The notes under the pieces: generated by a model
The model's input: only the letters and a program-made list of their open reading frames with translations
The model's database searches: none
Told to the model about the DNA's origin: nothing
Program-made: the position numbers and the translations under genes
Part shown: one piece after another, positions 27,161 to 36,229 of the stretch
Numbering within the stretch: position 1 is the stretch's first letter
How the letters are laid out: every line of letters starts with the position of its first letter
DNA from: CBDBES01 sp965204465
GTDB taxonomy: Bacteria; Spirochaetota; Leptospiria; Turneriellales; CBDBES01
NCBI GenBank assembly: GCA_965204465.1
Contig: CBDBES010000002.1
Coordinates: forward strand, 186,001-250,000
Length of the DNA stretch: 64,000 nt
Reading direction: 5' to 3'

Positions 27161-27194
27161 TATGTGTACAAAGTACAGCCTAACGGCATTGGTT
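27161..27194. mobile_element. IS3-family right-end scar next to MITE copy B
   Basis: The sequence TGTGTACAAAGTACAGCCTAACGGCATTGGTT equals the right end of the IS3-family remnant at 38378-38596, but the final TTCTACA is absent here. It directly abuts the IS1182-type end. The same pairing of the two ends recurs at 33969-34028. Confidence 0.6.
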
Positions 27195-27261
27195 ATTGTA
27201 AATCATTTTTCAAAAACATAATTGACGTATAGTCCCTAAATTTGAAATATCATTTATTTGA

Positions 27262-27380
27262 GGAGTCACACCCTCATAGACATTACTACTAATAAAAGGC
27301 TTATCTTTGCCTTTTCTGATAAATATTTCTAGTAGTAGTATTTATTGGGAGTGCGACTGACAAGGATAAGCCCTTTTTTT
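27262..27380. other. Intergenic region with nested inverted repeats
   Basis: No gene is seen between about 27195 and 27584. Within it, ACTACTA (27285-27291) can pair with TAGTAGT around 27331-27339. AAGGCTTATC (27296-27305) can pair with GATAAGCCC followed by a T-run at 27365-27379. GGAGTCACACCC (27262-27273) is partly complementary to GGGAGTGCGACT (27347-27358). This could be a structured RNA ending in a plus-strand terminator, or a decayed mobile element. No known RNA family is recognised. Confidence 0.35.
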
Positions 27381-27510
27381 GCTTATTATAAAAGCTGACA
27401 GGTTTTCCTTCCTTCGTACTCCCATTATTTGGTAATTACGTAAAAGGAAATTAAATCTCTTAATTAGAGAGAATCTTGGTATCATAAAATACATAGTTGC
27501 CATTTTTTTA

Positions 27511-27536
27511 TTTTTTTTTTTTGGGGGGGGGGGGGG
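27511..27536. repeat. T12-G14 homopolymer tract
   Basis: Twelve T residues (27511-27522) are followed immediately by fourteen G residues (27523-27536), about 50 bases beyond the 3' end of the VanY-like gene. Such a tract is prone to slippage in the cell and to error in sequencing or assembly. It does not fall in a gene. Confidence 0.8.
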
Positions 27537-27584
27537 TAGCGAAAGTTCAAGATTGAAAAGGGAAACAGATCATACTCTCGAGCC

Positions 27585-28367
27585 TCAAAGGCATTCAGGA
27601 TGTATATTGAATATATAGTCTGTATAAAAAGAAGATACAGAATCATAGCCTTTAAATCCTATTGGTTTTAAATTCTTTAAATATTTTTTGTATAGGGAGA
27701 GGTATTTTTTAGAGATAGAAATGTATGACCAATGCCATTTTTCTTCCTGATAACCATATCTATACTTATTTTGATTTCTTTTTTCAGGACCCTTTAGATA
27801 GGGTTGACAGAATCCAAAATGAATTGCATTTTTTCTAAGCCATTGGTATACCTTTAGGCCATACCCTGATTCAAAGGAAAGATTTGTAAGAGGGACTGAT
27901 AATGAATAAATGATGTCAATATCTGTTCCCCAGTGATGTCTGCTTGTTCCTGGCATGGATGAATAATTCAAGATTTGCAATGCGATATGTCTTTTGCTTT
28001 TTGCAGATAGGGTGGATTTCTTATAGTCTGCTTTTTGTATCATATTGAATTTTTTCTCCCATATATTCTTTTGTTCCATATAATTTCTGGTACCCGATAC
28101 AATGTATAAACGAATGCCTTCTTTTTGGGCTGATTTTGCCATTTTTTGAAATGCCTTTATGGCTTCTTTCTGAAGATAGATTGATTTTTTAAGGGAATAT
28201 TTTAGCGGCACTTTTTGAAATGCACTATGTAAGGCAGGATTAAAATTTCCTTTTAAGAAATTCACCCATTTCTGAGACAAATTTATATGTTCGTCGACTC
28301 TATTTTTGCTTACCACAGAAGAAACTTGTACAATCAATAAATAAAACAATATCCTGGATAAGAACAT
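27585..28367 (-). CDS. VanY-type D-Ala-D-Ala carboxypeptidase (M15B)
   Basis: A 260-residue exported peptidase (signal about 1-20). The M15 zinc site is visible: GTSRHHWGTDIDII supplies the first His and the Asp, and EEKWHWSYI supplies the second His with the catalytic Glu. YIVSGTRNYMEQKNIWEKKF is the typical VanY upstream segment. It would trim D-alanine from peptidoglycan stem peptides in the periplasm. The gene sits downstream of the YyaL-like gene in the same direction. Confidence 0.88.
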   Translation of the reverse strand: MFLSRILFYLLIVQVSSVVSKNRVDEHINLSQKWVNFLKGNFNPALHSAFQKVPLKYSLKKSIYLQKEAIKAFQKMAKSAQKEGIRLYIVSGTRNYMEQKNIWEKKFNMIQKADYKKSTLSAKSKRHIALQILNYSSMPGTSRHHWGTDIDIIYSLSVPLTNLSFESGYGLKVYQWLRKNAIHFGFCQPYLKGPEKRNQNKYRYGYQEEKWHWSYISISKKYLSLYKKYLKNLKPIGFKGYDSVSSFYTDYIFNIHPECL

Positions 28368-28414
28368 TCAATTACCTAAACTAACTTAATGAATACATCA
28401 TAAAAATAGAGTTA

Positions 28415-30589
28415 CTACTGTTTAAGATAACTCATCATTTCTTCTATTTTAGTTGTTGGTTGCTTGCAGGAAAAATTATGGCATACATAAGCAGTTGGTC
28501 TTTGATCTATTTGAGTCATCTCAGATGTAAATGGAGCAATTTTGGCTAAACTTTTTGCAGAAGCTTTATTCTTCAATATCAATACTTTATTTGGAATGAA
28601 GCGCTCATTCAATGCATTTAGCATTTTAGGGATATTTTCCATGTTAGATTCACCTACGATCACTATTTCATAAGTTTTATTAAATAGAAATTGGGCAGCT
28701 AGCAATAATTGAGAATGAGCAGAGGGAATTCTGTGAACAGATTTAGAAAACGCGGATAAAATTTTCAAGGCAATGTCTTCCCATTTCGAATCGCCGGTAA
28801 TACGATTTAATTTCAATAAATTTAGCATCATCACTGAATTCCCAGAGGGAATAGCACCATCATATATTTCTTTAGGCCGGATGATCAATTGTTCTGCATT
28901 TTCTTCTGTTAAATAGAAGCCATGATTTTTTTCATCCCAGAAATTTTTAAATAGTGTTTTGGTATATCCAATGGCTTTTTCTAAATATTTTATTTCAAAA
29001 TCGGTTTGGTATAGCTCTAAGAGGCCCCAGATCAAAAAGGCATAATCATCCAATATGCCTTGGATATTGGCTTCTCCGTCTCTGTATCTGTGTAAAATAC
29101 GATTATCTTTCAAGGCCATTGTGGATTCAATGAAATTATATGCTTTTACGGCAGATTCTTTATATTTTGCCGATTTCAAATAGACACTACCCTTAGCAAG
29201 AGCAGCGATCATGAGTCCATTCCAATTGGTTAATATTTTATCGTCTTTCAGAGGATAAATTCTTTTTTTTCGTTGTTCAAATATTTTTTGCCTGATCTGA
29301 TCCAGTTTTTTTTCAAAAATATCTTTTGGCATTTGTAATGAGCTTGCAATTTCTTCATTAGATTTATTGGTAAATAAAATATTCTTACCAGATTTTACTC
29401 TTGTACTTTCATCCAAATAATTTCCTTCTTTAGATATATTAAATATTTTAGAGATGAGTTTAAATTCTTCCTGGGATAATATATCCTTCAATTCTTTCTC
29501 AGACCAAACATAAAATTTCCCTTCTACTCCTTCGCTGTCAGCATCTTCTGCAGAATAGAATCCTCCTTTTTCAGAAGTCATATCTCTCATAATATAATGA
29601 AATATTTCTTGAACAACAACCGCATATTCTTCTTTTTGGGTCAATTGATAAGCATCTAAATAGGCAATAGAGATCATTGCCTGGTCATAAAGCATTTTTT
29701 CAAAATGAGGCACTAGCCATTCTGAGTCAGTCGAATAACGATGAAAACCAAAACCAATATGATCATATATCCCCCCCCGCCTCATATTTTGGAGTGTCTT
29801 TTCTACCATCTGAATTGCCTTGGAAGACTTTTTGTGATAACCATAATGAAGCAAAAAAGAAAGATTATGTGGAGAAGGAAATTTAGGAGACCTACCAAAG
29901 CCTCCCTGTTCAGGATCAAAACTGTTTTCAAAATCAGAATAGGCCTTGTCAAGTATTTGTGGAGTGGTATCTGAACCACCTTTTTGATCGGATATTTGTT
30001 TTAGTGATTCTACAATTTTGGATGATGTTTGCAATATCTCTTCCCTTTGGGTATTCCAAAGAGAGGCTACCTTTGGAAGTAGTTCCATCATCCCAATACG
30101 ATTGTATACCCTATTCTTAGGGATGTAGGTTGCAGCAAAAAATGGCTCTTTTTGAGGGGTCATGATGATCGTAAGAGGCCATCCACCACTATTGTTAAGC
30201 ATTTGGCATACATCCATATAAATATGATCTATATCCGGACGTTCTTCTCTGTCTACCTTAATTGAAATAAAAGATTGATTCAGTAATTTGGCCACCTCTT
30301 CATCTTCAAAAGATTCATGTTCCATTACATGGCACCAATGGCAGGTGGAATAGCCAATGGATAAAAAAATTGGCTTATCTTCTTTAACGGCTTTTTGAAA
30401 TGCCTCTTCGCCCCAAGGAAACCAATCCACAGGATTATCCTTATGCTGCAATAGATAGGGGCTCTTTTCATTTCTAAGACGATTTGAATTTATATTCACT
30501 ATATTATACAGCCAAAAAATGATAGGCAGCAAAGATAGAAATAAAAATAAAATAAATTTATTTTTATTTCTAATCAATCTGAGTTTCAC
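28415..30589 (-). CDS. YyaL/DUF255 thioredoxin-fold protein
   Basis: A 724-residue protein of the YyaL/SPATA20 family. The N-terminus has a membrane segment (about 11-32) followed by the hallmark NEKSPYLLQHKDNPVDW and the thioredoxin-like STCHWCHVMEHESF (CxxC). The rest (about 220-700) is an (alpha/alpha) barrel similar to N-acylglucosamine epimerases, including FHRYSTDSEWLVPHFEKMLYD and AEDADSEG. The anchor is unusual, since most family members are cytosolic. A run of eight G encodes Arg-Gly-Gly near 29770. The gene overlaps the upstream unknown gene by 20 bases. The reaction is not established for the family. Confidence 0.88.
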   Translation of the reverse strand: MKLRLIRNKNKFILFLFLSLLPIIFWLYNIVNINSNRLRNEKSPYLLQHKDNPVDWFPWGEEAFQKAVKEDKPIFLSIGYSTCHWCHVMEHESFEDEEVAKLLNQSFISIKVDREERPDIDHIYMDVCQMLNNSGGWPLTIIMTPQKEPFFAATYIPKNRVYNRIGMMELLPKVASLWNTQREEILQTSSKIVESLKQISDQKGGSDTTPQILDKAYSDFENSFDPEQGGFGRSPKFPSPHNLSFLLHYGYHKKSSKAIQMVEKTLQNMRRGGIYDHIGFGFHRYSTDSEWLVPHFEKMLYDQAMISIAYLDAYQLTQKEEYAVVVQEIFHYIMRDMTSEKGGFYSAEDADSEGVEGKFYVWSEKELKDILSQEEFKLISKIFNISKEGNYLDESTRVKSGKNILFTNKSNEEIASSLQMPKDIFEKKLDQIRQKIFEQRKKRIYPLKDDKILTNWNGLMIAALAKGSVYLKSAKYKESAVKAYNFIESTMALKDNRILHRYRDGEANIQGILDDYAFLIWGLLELYQTDFEIKYLEKAIGYTKTLFKNFWDEKNHGFYLTEENAEQLIIRPKEIYDGAIPSGNSVMMLNLLKLNRITGDSKWEDIALKILSAFSKSVHRIPSAHSQLLLAAQFLFNKTYEIVIVGESNMENIPKMLNALNERFIPNKVLILKNKASAKSLAKIAPFTSEMTQIDQRPTAYVCHNFSCKQPTTKIEEMMSYLKQ

Positions 30590-32297
30590 TTTTAATTTTT
30601 ATTTGTTCGTTAGAAGAAGGGATTTCTTCTGTATGTTGATGATCCCATTTTTTGATCTTCACTAAAATGACTCTTATAATGTTGAACTTCTCCTTAAATT
30701 CTTCTTCTGTAAAGGTCAATTCAGAGTCTTCCGTGATACTATAAGTAAAGTTTCCCTCTTTTTCATTCAAATTTATATTTTTACCTCGATGAGCAATATC
30801 TATAGAACCATCGACTTTAAAATAAACGGTAAAGGCTTTTTTAATGAATGGCAAATGATAATCAAAAGGATTATTCATAGCGGAAAAATATAATTTTTTT
30901 GGTTCTTTAAGCACACAAGTCAATTCACCCTTGGAGAGTGTTTCTTTCTTTTTTCTCTTCAATTTTAACAAAATACTTTTGCAAATGTAAATGGTGTTTT
31001 TCAATACAGATCCACGGATTAAAAACAAAATAAGGCCAAACAAAATCAAAAACGAAATCAATTTGAATTTATTCATTACTAATTGATCCAATATATATCC
31101 TGTTAAATGGTACTGATCTATATGGATATTAAGAGATCTTATTTTAGTATTTTTTTGCCATATTTGTACACTGCCTGTAAATTGATCCATTGGCCTGCCT
31201 TTTAAGGCTAATTTAATTATCTTGGGATCCTTACTAAAGTGATATTTCTGAGTACGGCCATATATATCATTCAAAAAAAAACTGTTTTTCGCAGAAGACC
31301 ATGACCATTTTCTATGCATGGAAAAAAATTGAGGATATTTACCTTTTACCTTTTTAGGCTTTATGAAAATATGAGCCTTTTTTAGAATGAAATCGGATGA
31401 TATTTCAAAAGAACTTTCTATGACTCCTCCCTTTCTGTCGTATCTCATTTCTATTTCTTGTGGTTCCACATAAAAAAATGGTTTGGGATAGATAAAGTGA
31501 TATAATAACAAACTATTTGGATTCTTTTTATCACCTTTGTTACTAGCCTCTATTAGGCAATAAAATTCAGAGTTATTCTTCAGCATCAAAGGCTTAAAGT
31601 TTCTTTTGGAAGGAACTTTCATGATCAATCCATTTTTTTGTTTCTTGCTAGAAATAGGCATTTGATCATTTTTGACTTTTGAAATACATTCTTTTTCTAT
31701 AATAGAATTGACTTTTAATGGATTCAAATCAAAAGAATAATTTTCAGTGGAGTAATCTATCGTGGTGGATGAAATGAATTTAATAGATCTTAAAATATTT
31801 CTGGTCATTTCTTCCATGGATGCAATAGATTCTAAATTATTGAAAAAATTTATCTTCATTCTTGAAATAAAGGAGCTATCCTCTATATAAAGGTAAAACT
31901 CTTTTTTATTTGTCTTATACTTCTTATTCAGTCGGCCCCATATTCTTTTTTTTAAATCGTTCAGATAATCAATCAAAATGGGATCATGATCTTTCAGGAA
32001 AGCATATATTTCAACTTCCACACCAGAGGAATCATTCTCTGGTATTAAATCATCTATTTTTTCCAGTATATTAAAATTGTTTGGTTTAAAAGAACTCTTT
32101 AAAAAATGGAACCCTTCTTTTTTAGATAGATATTGAATGACCCTGGTATAATACTTGTATTCTGAAGTAGATTGAGTAGAATCTTGCGTAATGAACCATA
32201 TAGCTCTGGAACTATTTGAGTTTTCTTTTGCGAATAAAGAATATCCTAAAAAAATAAGGATCAACGGAAAATAAATATATACTTTTTTTAGGGACAT
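30570..32297 (-). CDS. Unknown exported membrane-anchored protein
   Basis: I do not recognise this 575-residue protein. It has a signal peptide (1-23, ending YSLFA), a large extracytoplasmic part (about 24-400, with predicted beta-rich stretches such as IEMRYDRKGGVIESSFEIS), one clear membrane helix (about 411-429, LISFLILFGLILFLI) and a basic cytoplasmic tail of about 145 residues. The topology resembles BatD-like or von-Willebrand-type accessory proteins, but no motif supports an assignment. It overlaps the YyaL-like gene and follows two methyltransferase genes by 10 bases, so all may be cotranscribed. Confidence 0.7.
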   Translation of the reverse strand: MSLKKVYIYFPLILIFLGYSLFAKENSNSSRAIWFITQDSTQSTSEYKYYTRVIQYLSKKEGFHFLKSSFKPNNFNILEKIDDLIPENDSSGVEVEIYAFLKDHDPILIDYLNDLKKRIWGRLNKKYKTNKKEFYLYIEDSSFISRMKINFFNNLESIASMEEMTRNILRSIKFISSTTIDYSTENYSFDLNPLKVNSIIEKECISKVKNDQMPISSKKQKNGLIMKVPSKRNFKPLMLKNNSEFYCLIEASNKGDKKNPNSLLLYHFIYPKPFFYVEPQEIEMRYDRKGGVIESSFEISSDFILKKAHIFIKPKKVKGKYPQFFSMHRKWSWSSAKNSFFLNDIYGRTQKYHFSKDPKIIKLALKGRPMDQFTGSVQIWQKNTKIRSLNIHIDQYHLTGYILDQLVMNKFKLISFLILFGLILFLIRGSVLKNTIYICKSILLKLKRKKKETLSKGELTCVLKEPKKLYFSAMNNPFDYHLPFIKKAFTVYFKVDGSIDIAHRGKNINLNEKEGNFTYSITEDSELTFTEEEFKEKFNIIRVILVKIKKWDHQHTEEIPSSNEQIKIKSETQID

Positions 32298-32306
32298 TTA
32301 ATTATA

Positions 32307-33227
32307 TTATCGTTTCAAAGCATGACTATTCTTAAAAGCATAAAGAACATAAGAAGAAGTTAAAGGAAATCCCCTGTATCTTATTTTTGAAGCTAAATGA
32401 TATTTAGCAATAGAGACCCACCTATAATATTCTTTTAAAGACTTAAATTGATATTTGGATTTCATTAATTTAGGCCATAGAGGAAAGTCAAGGGGAAAAA
32501 ATTCCAAGAAAAATTGAAATCCTATTCTTTCAAGCAAATTCTTTAGTCCGCTAGCCGTATAGTATAAAAAATGACCTGGTAAAAAATAGTGATAAGACTT
32601 GCCTTCTCTTTTAGCTTGCCATCCCTCAAAATTAGCAGTTTGGATCAACAATAATCCATTGTCCTTTAATAATTTATATGCATTTTTAAAACTTCCGATA
32701 GGGTCCGTCAGATGTTCTGCCACTTCAACCAGTGAGATCACATCCATACTATTGGGGCTGAATATATTATTTTTAGGCAATTGATTCAAATCCCCTTTGA
32801 AGAGACCTAAAAAATTCTTATTTTGGGTTAAATATCCCCTTTTTTTGGCCCATTCATTGCCTTTTATCACTACATATTTAGATATGTCTAATCCTGTGGA
32901 TTTAAAATATTGACTTGCAGATTGTACAAATCCGCCAAAAGAACAACCTACATCTAAGAATCTACCGGATGGTATATATTTACGTATATTTTTTAGTCTG
33001 GCCTTCCAGACAATATTGTCTGCCTCAAAAGATTCTCTTTCATCATGATAAGAATATTCTTGTTCTCCAGCATAATATTTTTTTCCATATAATTTTGCAG
33101 TATTTGCGGGCATTGGATTCTGAAAAAGACTATGGCAATGAATGCATTTATTTACGTTAAATTTACTTCCTTTTCTTAAAAAATAATGATAATGAACAGA
33201 AGAATGACCACATAAAGGACAGTTCAT
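32307..33227 (-). CDS. Class I methyltransferase with N-terminal zinc ribbon
   Basis: A 306-residue protein. Two Cys pairs at the start (CPLCGH and CIHCHS) form a ribbon. The methyltransferase motif I is FLDVGCSFGGFVQSA, followed by TGLDIS and VEVAEHLTDP, as in sugar- or lipid-modifying methyltransferases. It overlaps the next methyltransferase gene by four bases, giving a two-gene unit. The substrate is unknown. Confidence 0.82.
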   Translation of the reverse strand: MNCPLCGHSSVHYHYFLRKGSKFNVNKCIHCHSLFQNPMPANTAKLYGKKYYAGEQEYSYHDERESFEADNIVWKARLKNIRKYIPSGRFLDVGCSFGGFVQSASQYFKSTGLDISKYVVIKGNEWAKKRGYLTQNKNFLGLFKGDLNQLPKNNIFSPNSMDVISLVEVAEHLTDPIGSFKNAYKLLKDNGLLLIQTANFEGWQAKREGKSYHYFLPGHFLYYTASGLKNLLERIGFQFFLEFFPLDFPLWPKLMKSKYQFKSLKEYYRWVSIAKYHLASKIRYRGFPLTSSYVLYAFKNSHALKR

Positions 33228-33838
33228 TTGCAGACTTCCAATATATGGTGAGCAATGATCTTATTCTGGTTAATAGGCTGTCTATACATGAAACCACCTC
33301 GGATATCTTTGAACATAGAAAAAAGATGATATGCCTGTGTTTTAGAATAAAATACGGAATCGCCTGACTCAAGGTCTCCACTATGCATCACATGCTCTAA
33401 ATGGGTATCCATATCAGACCGAATGCTAACCAATGCTCTTCCATTTTCTTTCAATACCCTGTATATCTCACAGGCGGTTTCTCTTCCTTCATTAAAAGGC
33501 ATATAATGGATCACCCCCCAGGAAAGAACAATATCAAATATTTCATTTTTATAAGGCAACTTATTTGCCGATGCGCATACCATTGAAAAAGACTGATCTC
33601 TCAATGTATCCAATACAAAATCCTGGCCTATGACCCAACAAGGGTATTCTTTAAAAAGATTAAGATGCCTGCCATTACCACAACCAAGATCAAGTGCATT
33701 TATTTTCTTTTTTTCTGAATTTTTATCAAAGAAAAAACGCAAATATCTTACTACATTTTCATCGGGGTATGTCAATTTTGATCTTTCCCTAGTATAATGG
33801 GCTTCCCAAGCTTCCTTATTTTTTTTAAAGGATCTCAT
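33224..33838 (-). CDS. Class I SAM-dependent methyltransferase
   Basis: A small methyltransferase (about 204 residues). Motif I is ALDLGCGNGRHLNLF, then QDFVLDTL, then VLSWGVIHYM. The start is taken at ATG 33838; a TTG at 33847 is also in frame. The N-terminal segment WEAHYTRERSKLTYPDENV resembles tellurite-resistance TehB-like or UbiE-like enzymes. It overlaps the downstream methyltransferase gene, suggesting a shared pathway such as surface glycan or lipid methylation. Upstream DNA is IS debris. Confidence 0.82.
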   Translation of the reverse strand: MRSFKKNKEAWEAHYTRERSKLTYPDENVVRYLRFFFDKNSEKKKINALDLGCGNGRHLNLFKEYPCWVIGQDFVLDTLRDQSFSMVCASANKLPYKNEIFDIVLSWGVIHYMPFNEGRETACEIYRVLKENGRALVSIRSDMDTHLEHVMHSGDLESGDSVFYSKTQAYHLFSMFKDIRGGFMYRQPINQNKIIAHHILEVCK

Positions 33839-33968
33839 TATGAACAATATTTGATTGATCCACTAGGAATAAAGCAAAAAATATATATAGAAAACATCCG
33901 TGTTTTGCATAGAAATTCACAGACTTCGTCTGCACAAGCGGCTGGGAGAAATTGCATCCATAGAAAAA

Positions 33969-34008
33969 TGTAGAAACCAATGCCGTTAGGCTGTACTTTG
34001 TACACATA
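33969..34008. mobile_element. IS3-family right-end scar next to IS1182-like element
   Basis: TGTAGAAACCAATGCCGTTAG followed by GCTGTACTTTGTACACA is the reverse complement of the right end of the IS3 remnant at 38378-38596. It lies three bases from the IS1182-type inverted repeat at 34012. No transposase sequence remains here. Confidence 0.65.
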
Positions 34009-34011
34009 TCT

Positions 34012-34452
34012 TGAGCCTGTGCCTCAACAATGAGTGAATACCTCTTCAATCTCTTTACCGAAACGAACACGAAAGTCTGCAATTGCCCTGAATTTTATTT
34101 TATTTCCACCAACAAGATAGTGCATTGCATCGTTTTCTTCACAAGCCTTTTGAAGTTCTCTGCTACTTCTCTAACCACGATGAAAACCATAGAGTAAAAC
34201 TCCTAACATTAAAGAAGGATGATATGCTTTACCCCCCTCATGTGAATATCTCTATAGAAAAGGATTCATGTCAATTGTATCCAAAAGCTTAACAAATGCA
34301 TAAATTTCGTGATTCTTATCAAGATTATCTCCCAGAGTACGGGAAAACATCATAAGTTGATCTCTATCGCTTTGTGCAAATCTATTGTTCATGGGATATA
34401 AAAAATAAAAAACTCAAAAATGTAAATGTTTTTAAGTTGAGGCACAGGCTCA
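34012..34452 (-). mobile_element. IS1182-like remnant with perfect 17-bp inverted repeats
   Basis: The element is bounded by TGAGCCTGTGCCTCAAC at 34012-34028 and its exact complement at 34436-34452. It encloses the N-terminal third of a transposase pseudogene on the minus strand. At about 441 bases it is far shorter than an intact IS1182 element (about 1.5-2 kb), so an internal deletion removed the catalytic part. It is the likely parent type of the two ~100-base copies at 9673 and 27057. Confidence 0.8.
34022..34392 (-). pseudogene. IS1182-type transposase, N-terminal fragment with nonsense codons
   Basis: Read from ATG 34392, it encodes NNRFAQSDRDQLMMF and then, across a TAG, YHPSLMLGVLLYGFHRG. 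A second TAG follows, then RSSRELQKACEENDAMHYLV and FRAIADFRVRF. This is the DUF772 N-terminal domain of IS1182/IS5-like transposases (YHPxxLLxxLLYGYxxGxRSSRxIExAC). The frame ends at TGA inside the terminal repeat. The two in-frame stops and the missing DDE part show that it is inactive. Confidence 0.8.
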
Positions 34453-34457
34453 ATAGG

Positions 34458-34502
34458 AAATAGTATAAGAAAGGAGAATTCCGCTTCTTATACTATTTTT
34501 TT
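34458..34502 (+). terminator. Strong intrinsic terminator
   Basis: AATAGTATAAGAA pairs perfectly with TTCTTATACTATT over 13 bases, with a 13-base loop, followed by a run of T on the plus strand. On the minus strand it lies about 50 bases past the pstS stop, but the T-run there is poor. It may serve pstS weakly and block plus-strand readthrough from the IS remnant. Confidence 0.7.
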
Positions 34503-34553
34503 TGATCTGCATATTAGGCAGAGACAATAAAAATCATTAAATGTTATGTCCTT

Positions 34554-35450
34554 TTAAAAGAATTTAGCTTTTATTTCAGAATACATGCGATCCGGTAATG
34601 GAACATAGCCAACTTCTTTGCTCAATTCTTTCGCATTGTCTAAATAGAATTTTACAAATTTAGCTATTTTTTCTTTTTCCTGGATTTTCTTATTAACATA
34701 AATGAAAATGGGTCTGGATAGTGGATAGTATTCTCCACTTCTAACTGTTTCCTGGGTAGGAAGAACGACCTTCTTACTCTTTGGATTTACAATAGAAACT
34801 ATTCTCAATTTGTCTTTATTTTGTTCATAATAGGCTATTCCAAAGAAAGCAATACCTCCTTCTTCTCCATGAACACCAGTCACTAACACATTATCATCTT
34901 CACTAAAGGTAGCATCTGGCCTGATCTCTTCTTTTTTACCTAGAACTACCTTGGAAAAGTATTCATAGGTACCAGAATCCTGACCAGGAGAAAATATCTT
35001 TATCTTTTTGGATGGAAAGGTTTTGTCTATTTCATTCCAGCTGACTGCCTTATTCTTTGATTTAAATATTTTATTCAACTGTTCTATACTTAAAGAATTG
35101 ACATTCTCATTTTTTTTATTCACGACCACGGCCAAACCATCATAGGCAACTGGTATAGAAAAATATTCAATCTTATTAGATGAACATTTTTCTATTTCTT
35201 TTTTCTTTATCTCCCTGGAGGCGTTGGTGATGTTTATCTCTCCAGCGCAAAACTTTTTGAAGCCCCCACCAGTTCCTGAAATGCCTACTATTACATGTAC
35301 AGAAGGATCGTGCTTTTTGTATTCTTCTGCAACTGCTTCTGTAATTGGATAGACTGTGCTGCTTCCATCAATCAATATTTTTTCTCTTTCCTTACATGAT
35401 ATACATGCGAAAAGTAACAATAAAAAAATTAAAAAATTTGTTTTGTTCAT
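34554..35450 (-). CDS. pstS: PstS-like phosphate-binding lipoprotein
   Basis: A 298-residue lipoprotein (lipobox FACISC, Cys19). The phosphate-binding signature IDGSSTVYPITEAVAEEY, then GISGTGGGFKKFCAGEI and NASREIKK, match PstS-like ABC phosphate-binding proteins. It captures phosphate in the periplasm. No pstCAB genes are adjacent in the window; the neighbour upstream is a DUF2490 barrel protein 23 bases away, possibly in the same transcript. Confidence 0.87.
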   Translation of the reverse strand: MNKTNFLIFLLLLFACISCKEREKILIDGSSTVYPITEAVAEEYKKHDPSVHVIVGISGTGGGFKKFCAGEINITNASREIKKKEIEKCSSNKIEYFSIPVAYDGLAVVVNKKNENVNSLSIEQLNKIFKSKNKAVSWNEIDKTFPSKKIKIFSPGQDSGTYEYFSKVVLGKKEEIRPDATFSEDDNVLVTGVHGEEGGIAFFGIAYYEQNKDKLRIVSIVNPKSKKVVLPTQETVRSGEYYPLSRPIFIYVNKKIQEKEKIAKFVKFYLDNAKELSKEVGYVPLPDRMYSEIKAKFF

Positions 35451-35473
35451 ATTTTACTCCATTATGATGATAT

Positions 35474-36130
35474 CTAAAAAGATACCCCTGCTTTTATTCC
35501 TAAGCCATTTATACTCGTCCATTCATCATTTTTTAAACTAGTTTGCAATAGATAAAATAGCTTAAAAAAATATTGTTTGGCAAATTTAAAATCCGCTCCA
35601 GCAAAAAATCGATTTCTGTTGAATTCCCCTTCCACCATATCGACGAAAATTTCATCTTCTATATAGGGAGTCAAACTAAATTGATCATTTACTTTTATCT
35701 TATAGGAGATACCAAATTTATTCCTATAGCGGCCAGAATCTTCTTTGGAAGGAAAAGATCTATATTCGAATCTGCTTCTGTCTTTAAATTCAAGTCCTAT
35801 CACTTTCCATTTAAAAGTAATATGCAGATGTGATCTTCTTTCTTCTAACCAACCTGAGCTTTTTAATTCAAAAGCCTCTCTAAAATTAAGGCCCCAGTGC
35901 AACCATGAAAAGACTTTATGGTCAAGGCCTATGTCTGAATGATGATAATAGAGCTCCCTCCATTGATCACCAGTTCTAAATTCTCCTTCTAACTTTAGCT
36001 TTAATACTGGGTGCAATTTGCCCGAAATATTCACAGTTGTCCAATTTTGGAAATCTTCTACACTCAGTATTGAAAGTGGAGCCAAAAAGAAAAAGAAGGT
36101 TAAAATTTTTATTTTTTTTCTGTTTTTCAT
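35474..36130 (-). CDS. DUF2490-family outer-membrane barrel protein
   Basis: A 218-residue exported protein (signal about 1-22). The repeated amphipathic strands with alternating charged residues (LKLKLEGEFRTGDQWRELYY, KDRSRFEYRSF, RYRNKFGISYKIKV) and the terminal aromatic Phe (GVSF) are typical of small outer-membrane barrels. The W-RELYYHHSDIGL and YRNK-R-pattern fits DUF2490. The function is unknown. Location next to pstS might hint at phosphate-related uptake, but this is only context. Confidence 0.72.
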   Translation of the reverse strand: MKNRKKIKILTFFFFLAPLSILSVEDFQNWTTVNISGKLHPVLKLKLEGEFRTGDQWRELYYHHSDIGLDHKVFSWLHWGLNFREAFELKSSGWLEERRSHLHITFKWKVIGLEFKDRSRFEYRSFPSKEDSGRYRNKFGISYKIKVNDQFSLTPYIEDEIFVDMVEGEFNRNRFFAGADFKFAKQYFFKLFYLLQTSLKNDEWTSINGLGIKAGVSF

Positions 36131-36229
36131 TTTTTTCCTCTCAATATTTGTTAAGTTTAAAACTCCATACGGAATTTTCTGCGGCCACCTTCAAAAGAAA
36201 AATACCCATGTCAACTACTTTTTTTATAA

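Noticed and set aside
26968..27189. Upstream extension of RCC1 gene 4 from 27189
   Set aside because: The added residues are translated IS-end and MITE DNA; the lipoprotein signal begins at 26967.
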